64,000 bases of DNA from Azoarcus sp. (lineage in GTDB: Bacteria > Pseudomonadota > Gammaproteobacteria > Burkholderiales > Rhodocyclaceae), in contig JAUSOD010000070.1 of NCBI GenBank assembly GCA_030656215.1, positions 248,001 to 312,000 of the forward strand, written 5' to 3'. This document shows positions 18,732 through 28,581 of the stretch, in pieces. The notes below the pieces were generated by a model. It was not told the DNA's origin. It saw only the letters and a program-made list of their open reading frames with translations, and did no database searches. Each line of letters opens with the position of its first letter. The first letter of the stretch is position 1. The position numbers and the translations under genes were made by a program.

Positions 18732-20081
18732 ATGCATATCCATATTCTCGGCATCTGCGGCACCTTCATGGGTGGCGTTGCGCTGCTCGCCCGTGCAGCC
18801 GGGCACACGGTGACCGGTTGCGATGCCAACGTCTATCCGCCGATGAGCACGCAGCTCGAAGAGCAGGGCATTGCGCTGACCGAGGGATTCGATCCGGCGC
18901 AGCTTGATCTGGTGCCGGATGTGTTTGTGGTTGGCAATGCGATTTCACGCGGCAACCCGTTGCTCGAGGAGATTCTCGATCGCGGCCTGCCTTACGTGTC
19001 GGGGCCGCAGTGGCTGGCCGACCATGTGCTTGCCGGACGCTGGGTGCTGGGGGTGGCGGGCACCCACGGCAAGACGACGACGACATCGCTGTTGGCCTGG
19101 ATTCTTGAAGACGCGGGTCTTAATCCCGGGTTTCTGGTGGGTGGTGTACCGCAGAATTTCGGTCTGTCGGCGCGACTTACCGACTCGCCCTTCTTTGTCA
19201 TCGAGGCCGACGAGTACGACACCGCATTCTGCGACAAGCGGTCAAAGTTCGTGCACTACCGTCCGCGCACGCTGATTCTGAACAATCTTGAGTTCGATCA
19301 TGCCGACATCTTCGCGGATCTGGCCGCGATCGAGACCCAGTTCCATCATCTTGTGCGTACCCTGCCGCGCACCGGCCGGATCATTGCCAACGGAGCCGAG
19401 CCGGCCCTGCAACGCGTGATTGAACGTGGCTGCTGGTCGGAGCTGGAGTGGTTCAATGCGGTGCGGGGTTGGTCGGCAAGTGTGGGTGGGTGCGACGCGG
19501 AGGCTGTATTTGCCCTTGACGGGGTCGAACTCGGGCGGGTCGAACTGGCTATGGCGGGTCGGCACAACCGGGAAAACGCGCTGGCGGCGATCGCTGCTGC
19601 GCGTCATGTCGGGGTTACGCCGGCACAGGCCATCGCCAGTTTGGCGCGTTTCGAGGGCATCAAACGGCGTCTGGAGGTCCGGGGGGTGGTGCGCGGGGTG
19701 ACGGTGTACGACGATTTTGCCCATCATCCGACCGCCATTGCACTGACAGTCGAGGGCTTGCGTCGTCGCGAACCCGAAGGCCGCATACTCGCGGTGCTCG
19801 AACCCCGTTCGAACACGATGAAGCTCGGGGTGATGAAGGCGCAGTTACCGGTGAGCCTTGCCGACGCCGACCGCGTGTATTGCTACACCCGCGGGCTGGG
19901 GTGGGATGCAGCCGGTGCGTTGGCGCCGCTGGGGTCGAATGCGGTCTGCCATGAGGACCTGGATGCGCTGGTTGCCGACGTGGTGCGGCAGGCTCAGGCC
20001 GGGGACCACGTGCTGGTCATGAGCAACGGCGGTTTTGGCGGGGTGCATCAGAAGCTGCTCGAGGCGCTGGTCGAAGGCTGA
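18732..20081 (+). CDS. mpl: UDP-N-acetylmuramate:L-alanyl-gamma-D-glutamyl-meso-diaminopimelate ligase
   Basis: MHIHILGICGTFMGGVALLARAAGHTVTGCDANVYPPMSTQLEEQGI and [11 protein letters not shown]; Mpl-type Mur ligase. Confidence 0.95.
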   Translation: MHIHILGICGTFMGGVALLARAAGHTVTGCDANVYPPMSTQLEEQGIALTEGFDPAQLDLVPDVFVVGNAISRGNPLLEEILDRGLPYVSGPQWLADHVLAGRWVLGVAGTHGKTTTTSLLAWILEDAGLNPGFLVGGVPQNFGLSARLTDSPFFVIEADEYDTAFCDKRSKFVHYRPRTLILNNLEFDHADIFADLAAIETQFHHLVRTLPRTGRIIANGAEPALQRVIERGCWSELEWFNAVRGWSASVGGCDAEAVFALDGVELGRVELAMAGRHNRENALAAIAAARHVGVTPAQAIASLARFEGIKRRLEVRGVVRGVTVYDDFAHHPTAIALTVEGLRRREPEGRILAVLEPRSNTMKLGVMKAQLPVSLADADRVYCYTRGLGWDAAGALAPLGSNAVCHEDLDALVADVVRQAQAGDHVLVMSNGGFGGVHQKLLEALVEG

Positions 20082-20138
20082 GCAGATCAAAGCTCGCCGC
20101 GGCGGGGAGTTTGTTCAGCCTCGCCGCGGGACTCCCGC

Positions 20139-20785
20139 TCATCTGCTGCTTGAGTTGCTCCCGATGCGTGCGTCCATCCGGCGCGCATCTTCGTCGCTGA
20201 CGTATTCGAATACCCGGACAACCTTGCGCACGCCCTGGCTGGTGCGGGCGATCTCGCTGGCTGCATCGGCTTCGGCGCGGGTGACCAGGCCCATCAGGAA
20301 AACCACGTTGGCTTCGGTTACCACCTTGACGTGATTCGCTGCAAAGCTGCGCCCATCGACAAATCGTGCCTTGACGTTTGAGGTGATCAGGCCGTCGTTG
20401 GCGCGCGCAGTCATCGACGAGGGGGCGCCGATGGAAAGTTCGTTGATGATGCCGCGAACATTCTCGATGCCGGCCACAAGGCGTTCAGCTTCCGCGCGAA
20501 CATTGTCGTTCTGCACTTCGCCGGTCAGCAGGACGTTGCGGTTGTACGAAGTGACATTGATGTGGTTGAGCGTACCGAAGTGCTCTCGCAGGCGGCTGGC
20601 GCCCTTCCATTCGATACCTTCGTCCTCGACATAAATGCCCGAGGTGCGGCGGTCGGCGATCATCATCGCGCCCGAAGCGACACCGGTGGCAACCACCGGG
20701 AAGCAGCCCTGCAGCAGAGGAAGGGTGCCCGCGGCGAGCAGGCCGAGGAGCAGGGTGCGGCGACGCTTGACGTGCGGTGTATTCA

Positions 20786-20786
<1 letters not shown>
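20139..20786 (-). CDS. BON-domain lipoprotein (DolP/YraP-like)
   Basis: Lipobox LLQGC, two BON repeats (INVTSYNRNVLLTGEV; VKVVTEANVVFLMGLVTRAEAD). Confidence 0.88.
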
Positions 20787-21394
<608 letters not shown>

Positions 21395-21554
21395 TCATGC
21401 GTGGGGGCTTGAAGTCTAGCATGCAGCGTTGACTGCCTCGTTTCAACAATGGGCCTGAGCGTGGAGGTTTGCACGCGGCCTTACAAGGACTTACCGTCCG
21501 GCGCTGTCTGACAAGACGGCGGTACGCGGCGATTGCCCGGTTTTTTCCATCGCG

Positions 21555-21971
21555 CTATTGCCCTGCGTCGAAGGCGGCTCTGATCCAGTTCAGGCTCTCC
21601 GCCTCCGGTGTGTCGAACAGCATCGCGTCGAAACGGCAGGGATGTCCGGCAAAGCGCCGGCCACTGCCCGCCAGCCACCACCGCGCCGCGAGGATGACCC
21701 GGCGCTGCTTCTCGGTGGTGATGCTGGCCGCGGCGCCGCCGAAGCGGTGGCTGCCGCGCAGCCGGACTTCGACGAAGACGACCGTGTCGTGCTCGAGCCC
21801 GACAATATCGACCTCGCCGCCGCGGCAGCGAACGTTGCGTGCAAGGATGCGCATGCGGTGGCGGGCCAGGTGCGCGGCGGCCAGATCCTCTGCAATCCGT
21901 CCCCGTGCTTGCGCCGGGGTGGCTTGCGCGCCGACAATCGACTTCCTGTCTTCCTTCTCCGACCTATTCAT
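21555..21971 (-). CDS. YraN-family (UPF0102) putative endonuclease
   Basis: [50 protein letters not shown]. Confidence 0.9.
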   Translation of the reverse strand: MNRSEKEDRKSIVGAQATPAQARGRIAEDLAAAHLARHRMRILARNVRCRGGEVDIVGLEHDTVVFVEVRLRGSHRFGGAAASITTEKQRRVILAARWWLAGSGRRFAGHPCRFDAMLFDTPEAESLNWIRAAFDAGQ

Positions 21972-22836
21972 GACCGATTCTTCCGCTTCACCGCTGTCAA
22001 GGACATCGTCATTGTATGTGGTGGCGACCCCGCTGGGAAATCTGCGCGATATCTCCATGCGTGCGCAGGACATCCTGCGCGCGGTCGATGTGATCGCGGC
22101 CGAGGATACCCGTCACAGTCAGCGTCTGCTCGATGCCTATGGCATTCGCACCAGGCTTGCGGCGCTTCATCAGCACAACGAGCAGCGTGCTGCGGAGCAA
22201 CTGGTCGAGTGGCTGGCGGCCGGCAAGCACGTGGCGCTGATCAGTGATGCCGGCACCCCGGCGGTGTCCGATCCCGGGGCGAAGGCGGTGGCCAGGGTCA
22301 GGCTGGCGGGGTACCCGGTGGTGCCGCTGCCGGGACCCTGTGCGGCGGTGGCGGCACTGTCGGTTTCGGGGTTTGCCGAGGGCGGGTTTCGCTTTGTCGG
22401 TTTCTTGTCGCCCAAGTCCGGCGCCCGTCGCGCGGCATTGGCTGCGCTGGTCGGCGACCGCGATGCGCTGGTGTTCTACGAGGCGCCGCACCGGGTGGTC
22501 GAAAGTGTGGCGGACATGCTGCTGGTGTTCGGGGCCGAGCGCCAAATCCTGGTGGCGCGGGAAATGACCAAAATGCATGAGGAGATCGTACGCATGCCGC
22601 TGGGTGAGACCACGGCGTGGTTTGCGGCGGACAGCAATCGGGAGCGGGGCGAGTTTGTGCTGATCGTCGAAGGTGCGCCCGAGCTCGAGGAGATGGGGGT
22701 TGAAGTGGAGCGGGTGCTCGGACTGTTGCTCGCCGAGCTGCCAGTCAAGACCGCTGCCCGACTCGCCGCCGACATTACCGGCGCGCCGCGCAATGCGCTC
22801 TACGCCCGGGCGCTGGCGCTCAAGGGGAGCGCGTGA
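21970..22836 (+). CDS. rsmI: 16S rRNA (cytidine(1402)-2'-O)-methyltransferase
   Basis: [61 protein letters not shown]. Confidence 0.96.
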   Translation: MTDSSASPLSRTSSLYVVATPLGNLRDISMRAQDILRAVDVIAAEDTRHSQRLLDAYGIRTRLAALHQHNEQRAAEQLVEWLAAGKHVALISDAGTPAVSDPGAKAVARVRLAGYPVVPLPGPCAAVAALSVSGFAEGGFRFVGFLSPKSGARRAALAALVGDRDALVFYEAPHRVVESVADMLLVFGAERQILVAREMTKMHEEIVRMPLGETTAWFAADSNRERGEFVLIVEGAPELEEMGVEVERVLGLLLAELPVKTAARLAADITGAPRNALYARALALKGSA

Positions 22837-22896
22837 TCCGCGCCGCGTGGGCGCCTGGCCGCTTATAATGGGCAGAAATGACCATAGAGCAAGCCG

Positions 22897-23934
22897 ATGC
22901 ACACGATTACCCTGATTCGCCCCGATGACTGGCACCTGCATGTGCGCGACGGCGACGCATTGGCCACGGTGGTACCCCACACCGCCAGGCGTTTCGGTCG
23001 CGCCCTGATCATGCCCAACCTGCGGCCGCCGGTGACGACCACGGTGCAGGCGCTGGCCTATCGTGACCGAATCCTGGCCGCGGTGCCGGCTGGAGTTCGG
23101 TTCGAGCCGCTAATGACGCTGTATCTCACCGACAACACGGCGCCGGACGAAATCGACAAGGCGAGTGCGAGCGGGCATGTCATCGCGGCAAAGCTGTATC
23201 CGGCCGGTGCGACCACCAACTCCGATGCCGGCGTGACCTCGATCGACAAGATATACCCGGTGCTCGAGCGGATGGAGGCCTGTGGCATGGTGCTCTGTGT
23301 GCACGGTGAGGTGACCGCGGGCGACGTCGATGTGTTCGATCGCGAGCAGGTGTTCATCGAGCGCGTACTGTCGCCGGTGGTGAGGCGTTTTCCCGGCCTG
23401 AAGGTGGTGTTCGAACACATCACCACGGCTGAGGCTGCACAGTTCGTGCGGGCGGCGGGGGCGAACGTGGGTGCCACGGTCACGGCGCATCACTTGCTAC
23501 TCAACCGCAATGCGCTGTTTGTCGGCGGCATTCGTCCGCATCACTATTGCCTGCCGGTGCTCAAGCGCGAAGCGCATCGCCAGGCCTTGGTCGACGCCGT
23601 GACGTCGGGCAATACGCGGTTTTTCCTCGGTACCGATTCGGCTCCGCATACGCGCAGTACCAAGGAGTCGGCCTGTGGTTGTGCCGGGTGTTACACCGCG
23701 CACGCCGGGATCGAGTTGTATGCGGAAGTGTTTGATGCCGCCGGTGCGCTTGATCGGCTCGAGGCATTTGCCAGCCTCAATGGCCCCGCGTTCTATGGCC
23801 TGCAGCGGAATCCGGATCGAATCACCCTGCAGCGCGATAGCTGGACTGTACCGGACGTTTATGACTACCTTGGCGCAGATCCGCTGGTGCCCCTGCGCGC
23901 AGGCGAGTCGGTCGCATGGACCTTGCTCCCTTGA
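22897..23934 (+). CDS. pyrC: Dihydroorotase (PyrC, type II)
   Basis: [21 protein letters not shown]..., [23 protein letters not shown]. Confidence 0.97.
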   Translation: MHTITLIRPDDWHLHVRDGDALATVVPHTARRFGRALIMPNLRPPVTTTVQALAYRDRILAAVPAGVRFEPLMTLYLTDNTAPDEIDKASASGHVIAAKLYPAGATTNSDAGVTSIDKIYPVLERMEACGMVLCVHGEVTAGDVDVFDREQVFIERVLSPVVRRFPGLKVVFEHITTAEAAQFVRAAGANVGATVTAHHLLLNRNALFVGGIRPHHYCLPVLKREAHRQALVDAVTSGNTRFFLGTDSAPHTRSTKESACGCAGCYTAHAGIELYAEVFDAAGALDRLEAFASLNGPAFYGLQRNPDRITLQRDSWTVPDVYDYLGADPLVPLRAGESVAWTLLP

Positions 23935-24371
23935 TGAGGTGTGTTTCGATGCCCTCCCCTCTGGTCCGCTGCGTCGTGCTGGCGGGTGTGCTGCCGCTGC
24001 TTGCAGCGTGCGAAAACAGCGCCGTTGCCTACTCGATCGAGGGCAACCAGCACGCGCTTACGCTGATTCGCGAGCAGCCTTATTTTTGGGACGACGAGGT
24101 CCGGCAGTTCATCGTTGCTGCGCGCCTGCCGCATTGTCAGCGCAAGGTGAGTATCCACCCCGGGCGTACCGCGATGACCGAGATCGAAGTGTTCCAGGCG
24201 GGCGACCAGATGTGGGCGCTGCATCAGGGCCCGCGCTGGTATCTGGCGAGCACCGAAGAGTGTCGGGTTCAGGACTGGGATAACGCTGCCGGCACACCGC
24301 CGGGGCCGCTGGTCGGGCGCTTCCAGTTGAAGGACGGTTCTGCGGTATTTACGGTCGCAGCCGGGGAGTGA
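23934..24371 (+). CDS. Putative lipoprotein, hypothetical
   Basis: Signal peptide with lipobox LLAAC; start overlaps pyrC stop; start could be 23949. Confidence 0.7.
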   Translation: MRCVSMPSPLVRCVVLAGVLPLLAACENSAVAYSIEGNQHALTLIREQPYFWDDEVRQFIVAARLPHCQRKVSIHPGRTAMTEIEVFQAGDQMWALHQGPRWYLASTEECRVQDWDNAAGTPPGPLVGRFQLKDGSAVFTVAAGE

Positions 24372-24395
24372 TCACTCCTGACGTATAATCCGCCC

Positions 24396-24823
24396 GGGAA
24401 GTTCGCCAGGCAGTCGCTGCATGCCTTCGGGTATGTGGAGGAAAGTCCGGGCCCCGCAGAGCAGGATGCCGGCTAACGGCCGGGCGTCGTGAGGCGACGG
24501 AAAGTGCAACAGAAAGCAAACCGCCGATGGCCTTCGCAAGAGGGATCAGGTAAGGGTGAAACGGTGCTCCGTGACGCGCAAGCGTGATGGGGGTCGGGGT
24601 GCAAACCTCGGCGGGTAAGAGCCCACCGCAGGACTGGTAACAGGACTGGCACGGCAAACCCCATCCGGGGCAAGGCCAAATAGGGGAGTAATGGCGTGGC
24701 TCGCGTCGCTCCCGGGTAGGCTGCTAGAGCTTCACGGTAACGTGTCGCCCAGAGGAATGACTGCCCGATGATCCGGTTTGCGCCGGGTCGTTCGACAGAA
24801 CCCGGCTTATCGGCGAACTTCCC
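24396..24823 (+). ncRNA. rnpB: RNase P RNA (bacterial class A)
   Basis: 12-bp P1 helix GGGAAGTTCGCC/GGCGAACTTCCC at the ends; conserved GAGGAAAGTCCGGGC, ACAGAAA, GGTAAGGGTGAAACGGTG, AAACCCCATCCGG, CCAGAGGAATGACTGCC, GACAGAACCCGGCTTATC; TATAAT at 24384-24389. Confidence 0.98.
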
Positions 24824-24960
24824 AACTCCGATTTCAAATGTGGCCGCAAGCTACCGGCGTCCGGTAGGCCCATGCGGCTTGAGGCGCGCCAGTGGGTGCT
24901 CTGCGCACCCCGGCGCACCCCTGTTCCCCACTTCGCCCCACTCTTGGCGTGAACCGATCC

Positions 24961-24988
24961 CGACTTCATGCGAACTTGCATGAAGTCG
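24961..24988. repeat. 11-bp perfect inverted repeat, 6-nt spacer
   Basis: CGACTTCATGC-GAACTT-GCATGAAGTCG downstream of rnpB. Confidence 0.6.
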
Positions 24989-25079
24989 CGCTATTTACCT
25001 TGATTTTTCAGGGTTTATGCCTGATCGCCTACTTTGACTTAAGTCATTGTGTCACAAAGAGTTTCCCCTTTTCGTCGGC

Positions 25080-25142
25080 TTGACCGGGTGTGCCCTTTAC
25101 TCTACAGTGGGAATAAGTGGTGAAAAGTGGTGAAAAGTGTCA
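25080..25142 (+). promoter_or_regulatory. Putative mraZ promoter with MraZ-binding direct repeats
   Basis: TTGACC-N17-TACAGT, then 10-bp-phased repeats TGGGA ATAAG TGGTG AAAAG TGGTG AAAAG TGTCA overlapping the -10. Confidence 0.75.
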
Positions 25143-25179
25143 TTTCGATGCTTTTCCCGAACAGTCCAGGGGGGGGTCG

Positions 25180-25623
25180 ATGTTCCAGGGAGCCGCAGCG
25201 CTCAGTCTCGATGCGAAGGGTCGCCTTGCGATTCCTGCCCGGCATCGTGATGCGCTTGCTATTGAGAATGGGCAGGTGGTTATCACCGCCCATCCGGAAG
25301 GCTGCCTGCTCGTCTACCCCGTTCCGGCCTGGACTCCGATCCGGGACCAGGTGCTCAGCGCGCCCAGCTTCGACCCCCGGTCCGCGCTGCTCAAGCGCCT
25401 GTTGGTCGGCTTTGCTCAGGATGAGGCGCTCGACAGCGCCGGTCGGGTGCTGATCAATCCTGCCCTGCGCCAGTTCGCCAAGCTCGAGAAGCAGGTCTGG
25501 CTCGTGGGGCAGGGGCAGCACTTCGAACTGTGGTCGGATGCCGGCTGGCAGAAGCAGCTGGAGGCGATGATGACGCTGGATGGTAGTAGCCTCCCCGCGG
25601 GTTTTGAGAGCCTCGCCCTGTGA
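25180..25623 (+). CDS. mraZ: Transcriptional regulator MraZ
   Basis: [26 protein letters not shown]; first dcw gene. Confidence 0.96.
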   Translation: MFQGAAALSLDAKGRLAIPARHRDALAIENGQVVITAHPEGCLLVYPVPAWTPIRDQVLSAPSFDPRSALLKRLLVGFAQDEALDSAGRVLINPALRQFAKLEKQVWLVGQGQHFELWSDAGWQKQLEAMMTLDGSSLPAGFESLAL

Positions 25624-26558
25624 GCGCGCTTTCGTCGCACATCACCGTGCTGCTGCGCGAGGCAGTGGACGCGTTGTCGATCCGTCCCGACGGCATTTAC
25701 GTGGACGGAACTTTTGGGCGCGGCGGACACAGCCGGGCAATCCTTGCGCGGCTCAACGAAGATGGTCGCCTGATCGCGTTTGACCGCGATCCGGTCGCGA
25801 TCGAGGCTGGCGCAGCGCTCGATGATGCCCGCCTGACACTGGTGCATGCACCTTTCAGCGATCTGGAAGAAGAGCTGCAGCGCCTCGGCATCGAACAGCT
25901 CGACGGTGTGCTGCTCGATCTCGGGGTGTCGTCGCCCCAACTCGACGACGGTGCGCGAGGCATGAGTTTTCGCTTCGATGCGCCGCTCGACATGCGTATG
26001 GATACGAGCCGCGGCCAGACCGTCGCAGCGTGGCTGGCGGATGCGTCCGTCGCTCAAATCACGGAGGTTATCAAGGGCTATGGAGAAGAACGGTTTGCTT
26101 ATGCGATTGCAAAGGCGATTGCAGCTGCTAGGGCAGGGGGGCCTGTCGCGACCACTGGACAACTTGCCGCGATCGTGGAAAAAACGGTCCGCACACGCGA
26201 GCCGGGGCAGCATCCGGCGACGCGCAGTTTCCAGGCTCTACGGATTTTCATCAATCAGGAGCTTGAAGAGCTGACGCAGGTTCTGCCTGTGTGCGCGTCC
26301 CGGCTGCGGGCCGGAGGGCGGCTGGTGGTGATCAGCTTTCATTCGCTTGAGGACCGCATCGTCAAGCGTTTCATGCGTGACGAGTCGCGACCGCCGCAGC
26401 TGCCCGCTCGTTTGCCGGTGCGTGCTGCCGACCTTCCCTCACCCCGCCTGCGCTTGATCGGTAAGGCGCTACGCCCGGGCAGTGACGAGGTGGCTGCCAA
26501 CCCGCGTTCGCGCAGCGCGGTCATGCGCGTCGCCGAGCGCTCCGAGGGGGAGGCATGA
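25620..26558 (+). CDS. rsmH: 16S rRNA (cytosine(1402)-N4)-methyltransferase
   Basis: [47 protein letters not shown]. Confidence 0.98.
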   Translation: MSALSSHITVLLREAVDALSIRPDGIYVDGTFGRGGHSRAILARLNEDGRLIAFDRDPVAIEAGAALDDARLTLVHAPFSDLEEELQRLGIEQLDGVLLDLGVSSPQLDDGARGMSFRFDAPLDMRMDTSRGQTVAAWLADASVAQITEVIKGYGEERFAYAIAKAIAAARAGGPVATTGQLAAIVEKTVRTREPGQHPATRSFQALRIFINQELEELTQVLPVCASRLRAGGRLVVISFHSLEDRIVKRFMRDESRPPQLPARLPVRAADLPSPRLRLIGKALRPGSDEVAANPRSRSAVMRVAERSEGEA

Positions 26559-26821
26559 TGCGGCTCGATGCGCTGCTCGTTGCGCTGGCCGTGGCCAGTG
26601 CCCTCGGTGTGGTTGCCGCCCAGCATCAGGCGCGCAAGCTGTTCTCGGCGCTTGAGCGCGAGCAGACCCGTACCCACGGCCTTGAGGTCGAGTGGGGACA
26701 GCTGCAGCTCGAGCAAAGCACCTGGGCTGCGCATGGCCGAGTCGAGAAGCTGGCACGAGACAAACTCGGATTGCGCCCGCCTGCCCAAGGGCAGATGGTG
26801 GTACTGGAGCCGCAACCTTGA
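26555..26821 (+). CDS. ftsL: Cell division protein FtsL
   Basis: Short bitopic protein between rsmH and fts[18 protein letters not shown]. Confidence 0.93.
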   Translation: MMRLDALLVALAVASALGVVAAQHQARKLFSALEREQTRTHGLEVEWGQLQLEQSTWAAHGRVEKLARDKLGLRPPAQGQMVVLEPQP

Positions 26822-28581
26822 AAAAACAGCGCACCGTCACCTTCAATCACAATCCGCTGCTCAAGCGCGAATTGCCCGCATGGCGCTCGCGCTTCGTGCT
26901 GATGGCGCTGCTCGGTTGCTCGGCCGCGCTGGCGGGACGTGCGCTCTACCTGCAGGGTATCCACAATGAATTCCTCCAGGCCAAGGGTGAGTCGCGTTAC
27001 GCCCGGGTGCTCGAGGTGCCTGCAACCCGCGGACGGATCACCGATCGTTATGGCGACATGCTGGCGGTGAGCACGCCGGTGCGCTCAGTGTGGGCGATTC
27101 CCGGTGATGCCCAGCTTGAGCCGGGTGATGCCCGCCAGTTGGCCAAGTTGCTCGAGATGAACGCGGTCGAACTCGATGCCAAGCTCGCTGGTGGGCGTGA
27201 TTTCGTGTACCTGAAGCGCCAGCTCGCGCCCGATGTGGCGGACCGGATCAGTGCGCTCAAATTGCCCGGTATTCATCAACAGCGTGAATACCGTCGCTTT
27301 TATCCGGGCGGCGAGGTCATGTCGCATGTGCTGGGCTTCACCAGTATTGAGGACCGTGGTCAGGAAGGCATCGAACTTGCGTTCGAGAAATTGCTTGCCG
27401 GGCAGCCCGGGTCACGGAGGGTGATCAAGGACCGCCGCGGGCAAGTGGTGGAAGACGTGGAGTCCATCCGCCAGCCACGTGACGGGCAGGATGTCGTGCT
27501 GGCGATGGACGGCAAGGTGCAGTATCTGGCCTATTCGGCCCTGCGCGAGGCGATGCAGACACACCGCGCCAAGGCGGGCGCGGTGGTGGTACTCGACGTG
27601 CGCACCGGAGAGGTGCTGGCGCTGGCCAACGCACCAACTTTCAATCCCAACAACCGTGCCAATCTGACCGGCGCCCAGTTGCGCAACCGGGTGTTTACCG
27701 ACACCTTCGAGCCGGGTTCGGTCATGAAACCCTTCATTGCCGGACTCGCGCTGGAGCGCGGCAAGTTCAAGGCCACGTCCACGATTGACACCAGTCCAGG
27801 ACGGATGACGATCGGCGGTGCCTCGATCGGAGATGCGCACCGCCACGGGGTGTTGACCGTTGCCGAAATCATTCAGAAGTCCTCGAACATCGGCACAGTG
27901 AAGATGGCGCAGCAGTTCACGCCGGACGAAATGTGGCGGCTCTTCGACCAGCTGGGCTTTGGCTCACCGTTGAACATGGGTTTTCCCGGTGAGGCAGGCG
28001 GGCGACTGCGTCCAGCCAAGAGCTGGCGCCCGATCGAGCAGGCGACCATGTCCTATGGTCATGGCATATCTGTCAGCCTGATCCAGATGGCACGCGCCTA
28101 TCTTGCCTTTGCTCGCGACGGAGACCTGCCGTCCCTGTCCCTTACTCGTGTCGATGCGGCATCGGTGGCTGGACGCAGGGTGTTTTCGCCTGAGGTTGCG
28201 CGTGAGCTCCGGACAATGCTGGAGATGGCTGCGGGCCCCGGCGGCACCGCACCCAAGGCCCAGGTTCCCGGCTACCGGGTGGCGGGCAAGACCGGTACGG
28301 CACACAAGCTCGAAGGCGGGCGCTATGCGAACAAGTATGTATCGTCGTTTGTCGGTTTTGCACCGGTCTCCAATCCGCGCCTGGTCGTAGCGGTGATGAT
28401 CGACGAACCGTCGGCAGGCCAGCATTACGGCGGTGCAGTCGCCGCGCCGGTGTTCGCGAGGATCGTCGAGGGTTCGTTGCGGGCACTCGGTGTTGCACCC
28501 GATGCACCGCTGACCCCCTTGCAGTTCGCGCGCAAGCCAGGTGACGCGGCGGTGGTCGTTGCGGTCGAGGAGAGCATGTGA
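26818..28581 (+). CDS. ftsI: Peptidoglycan transpeptidase FtsI/PBP3
   Basis: EPGSVMKPF, SSNIGTVKMAQ, YRVAGKTGTAHK; TTG start overlapping the ftsL stop. Confidence 0.95.
   Translation: MKKQRTVTFNHNPLLKRELPAWRSRFVLMALLGCSAALAGRALYLQGIHNEFLQAKGESRYARVLEVPATRGRITDRYGDMLAVSTPVRSVWAIPGDAQLEPGDARQLAKLLEMNAVELDAKLAGGRDFVYLKRQLAPDVADRISALKLPGIHQQREYRRFYPGGEVMSHVLGFTSIEDRGQEGIELAFEKLLAGQPGSRRVIKDRRGQVVEDVESIRQPRDGQDVVLAMDGKVQYLAYSALREAMQTHRAKAGAVVVLDVRTGEVLALANAPTFNPNNRANLTGAQLRNRVFTDTFEPGSVMKPFIAGLALERGKFKATSTIDTSPGRMTIGGASIGDAHRHGVLTVAEIIQKSSNIGTVKMAQQFTPDEMWRLFDQLGFGSPLNMGFPGEAGGRLRPAKSWRPIEQATMSYGHGISVSLIQMARAYLAFARDGDLPSLSLTRVDAASVAGRRVFSPEVARELRTMLEMAAGPGGTAPKAQVPGYRVAGKTGTAHKLEGGRYANKYVSSFVGFAPVSNPRLVVAVMIDEPSAGQHYGGAVAAPVFARIVEGSLRALGVAPDAPLTPLQFARKPGDAAVVVAVEESM

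Noticed and set aside
20080-20145. Nested GC-rich inverted repeats between mpl and the BON gene
   Set aside because: Probably a shared terminator between convergent genes; arms are short, pairing is ambiguous, and no T-tract is evident.
24473-24679. ORFs within 24349-24983 on both strands
   Set aside because: They lie in or next to rnpB, whose conserved RNase P RNA core and P1 helix explain the region.
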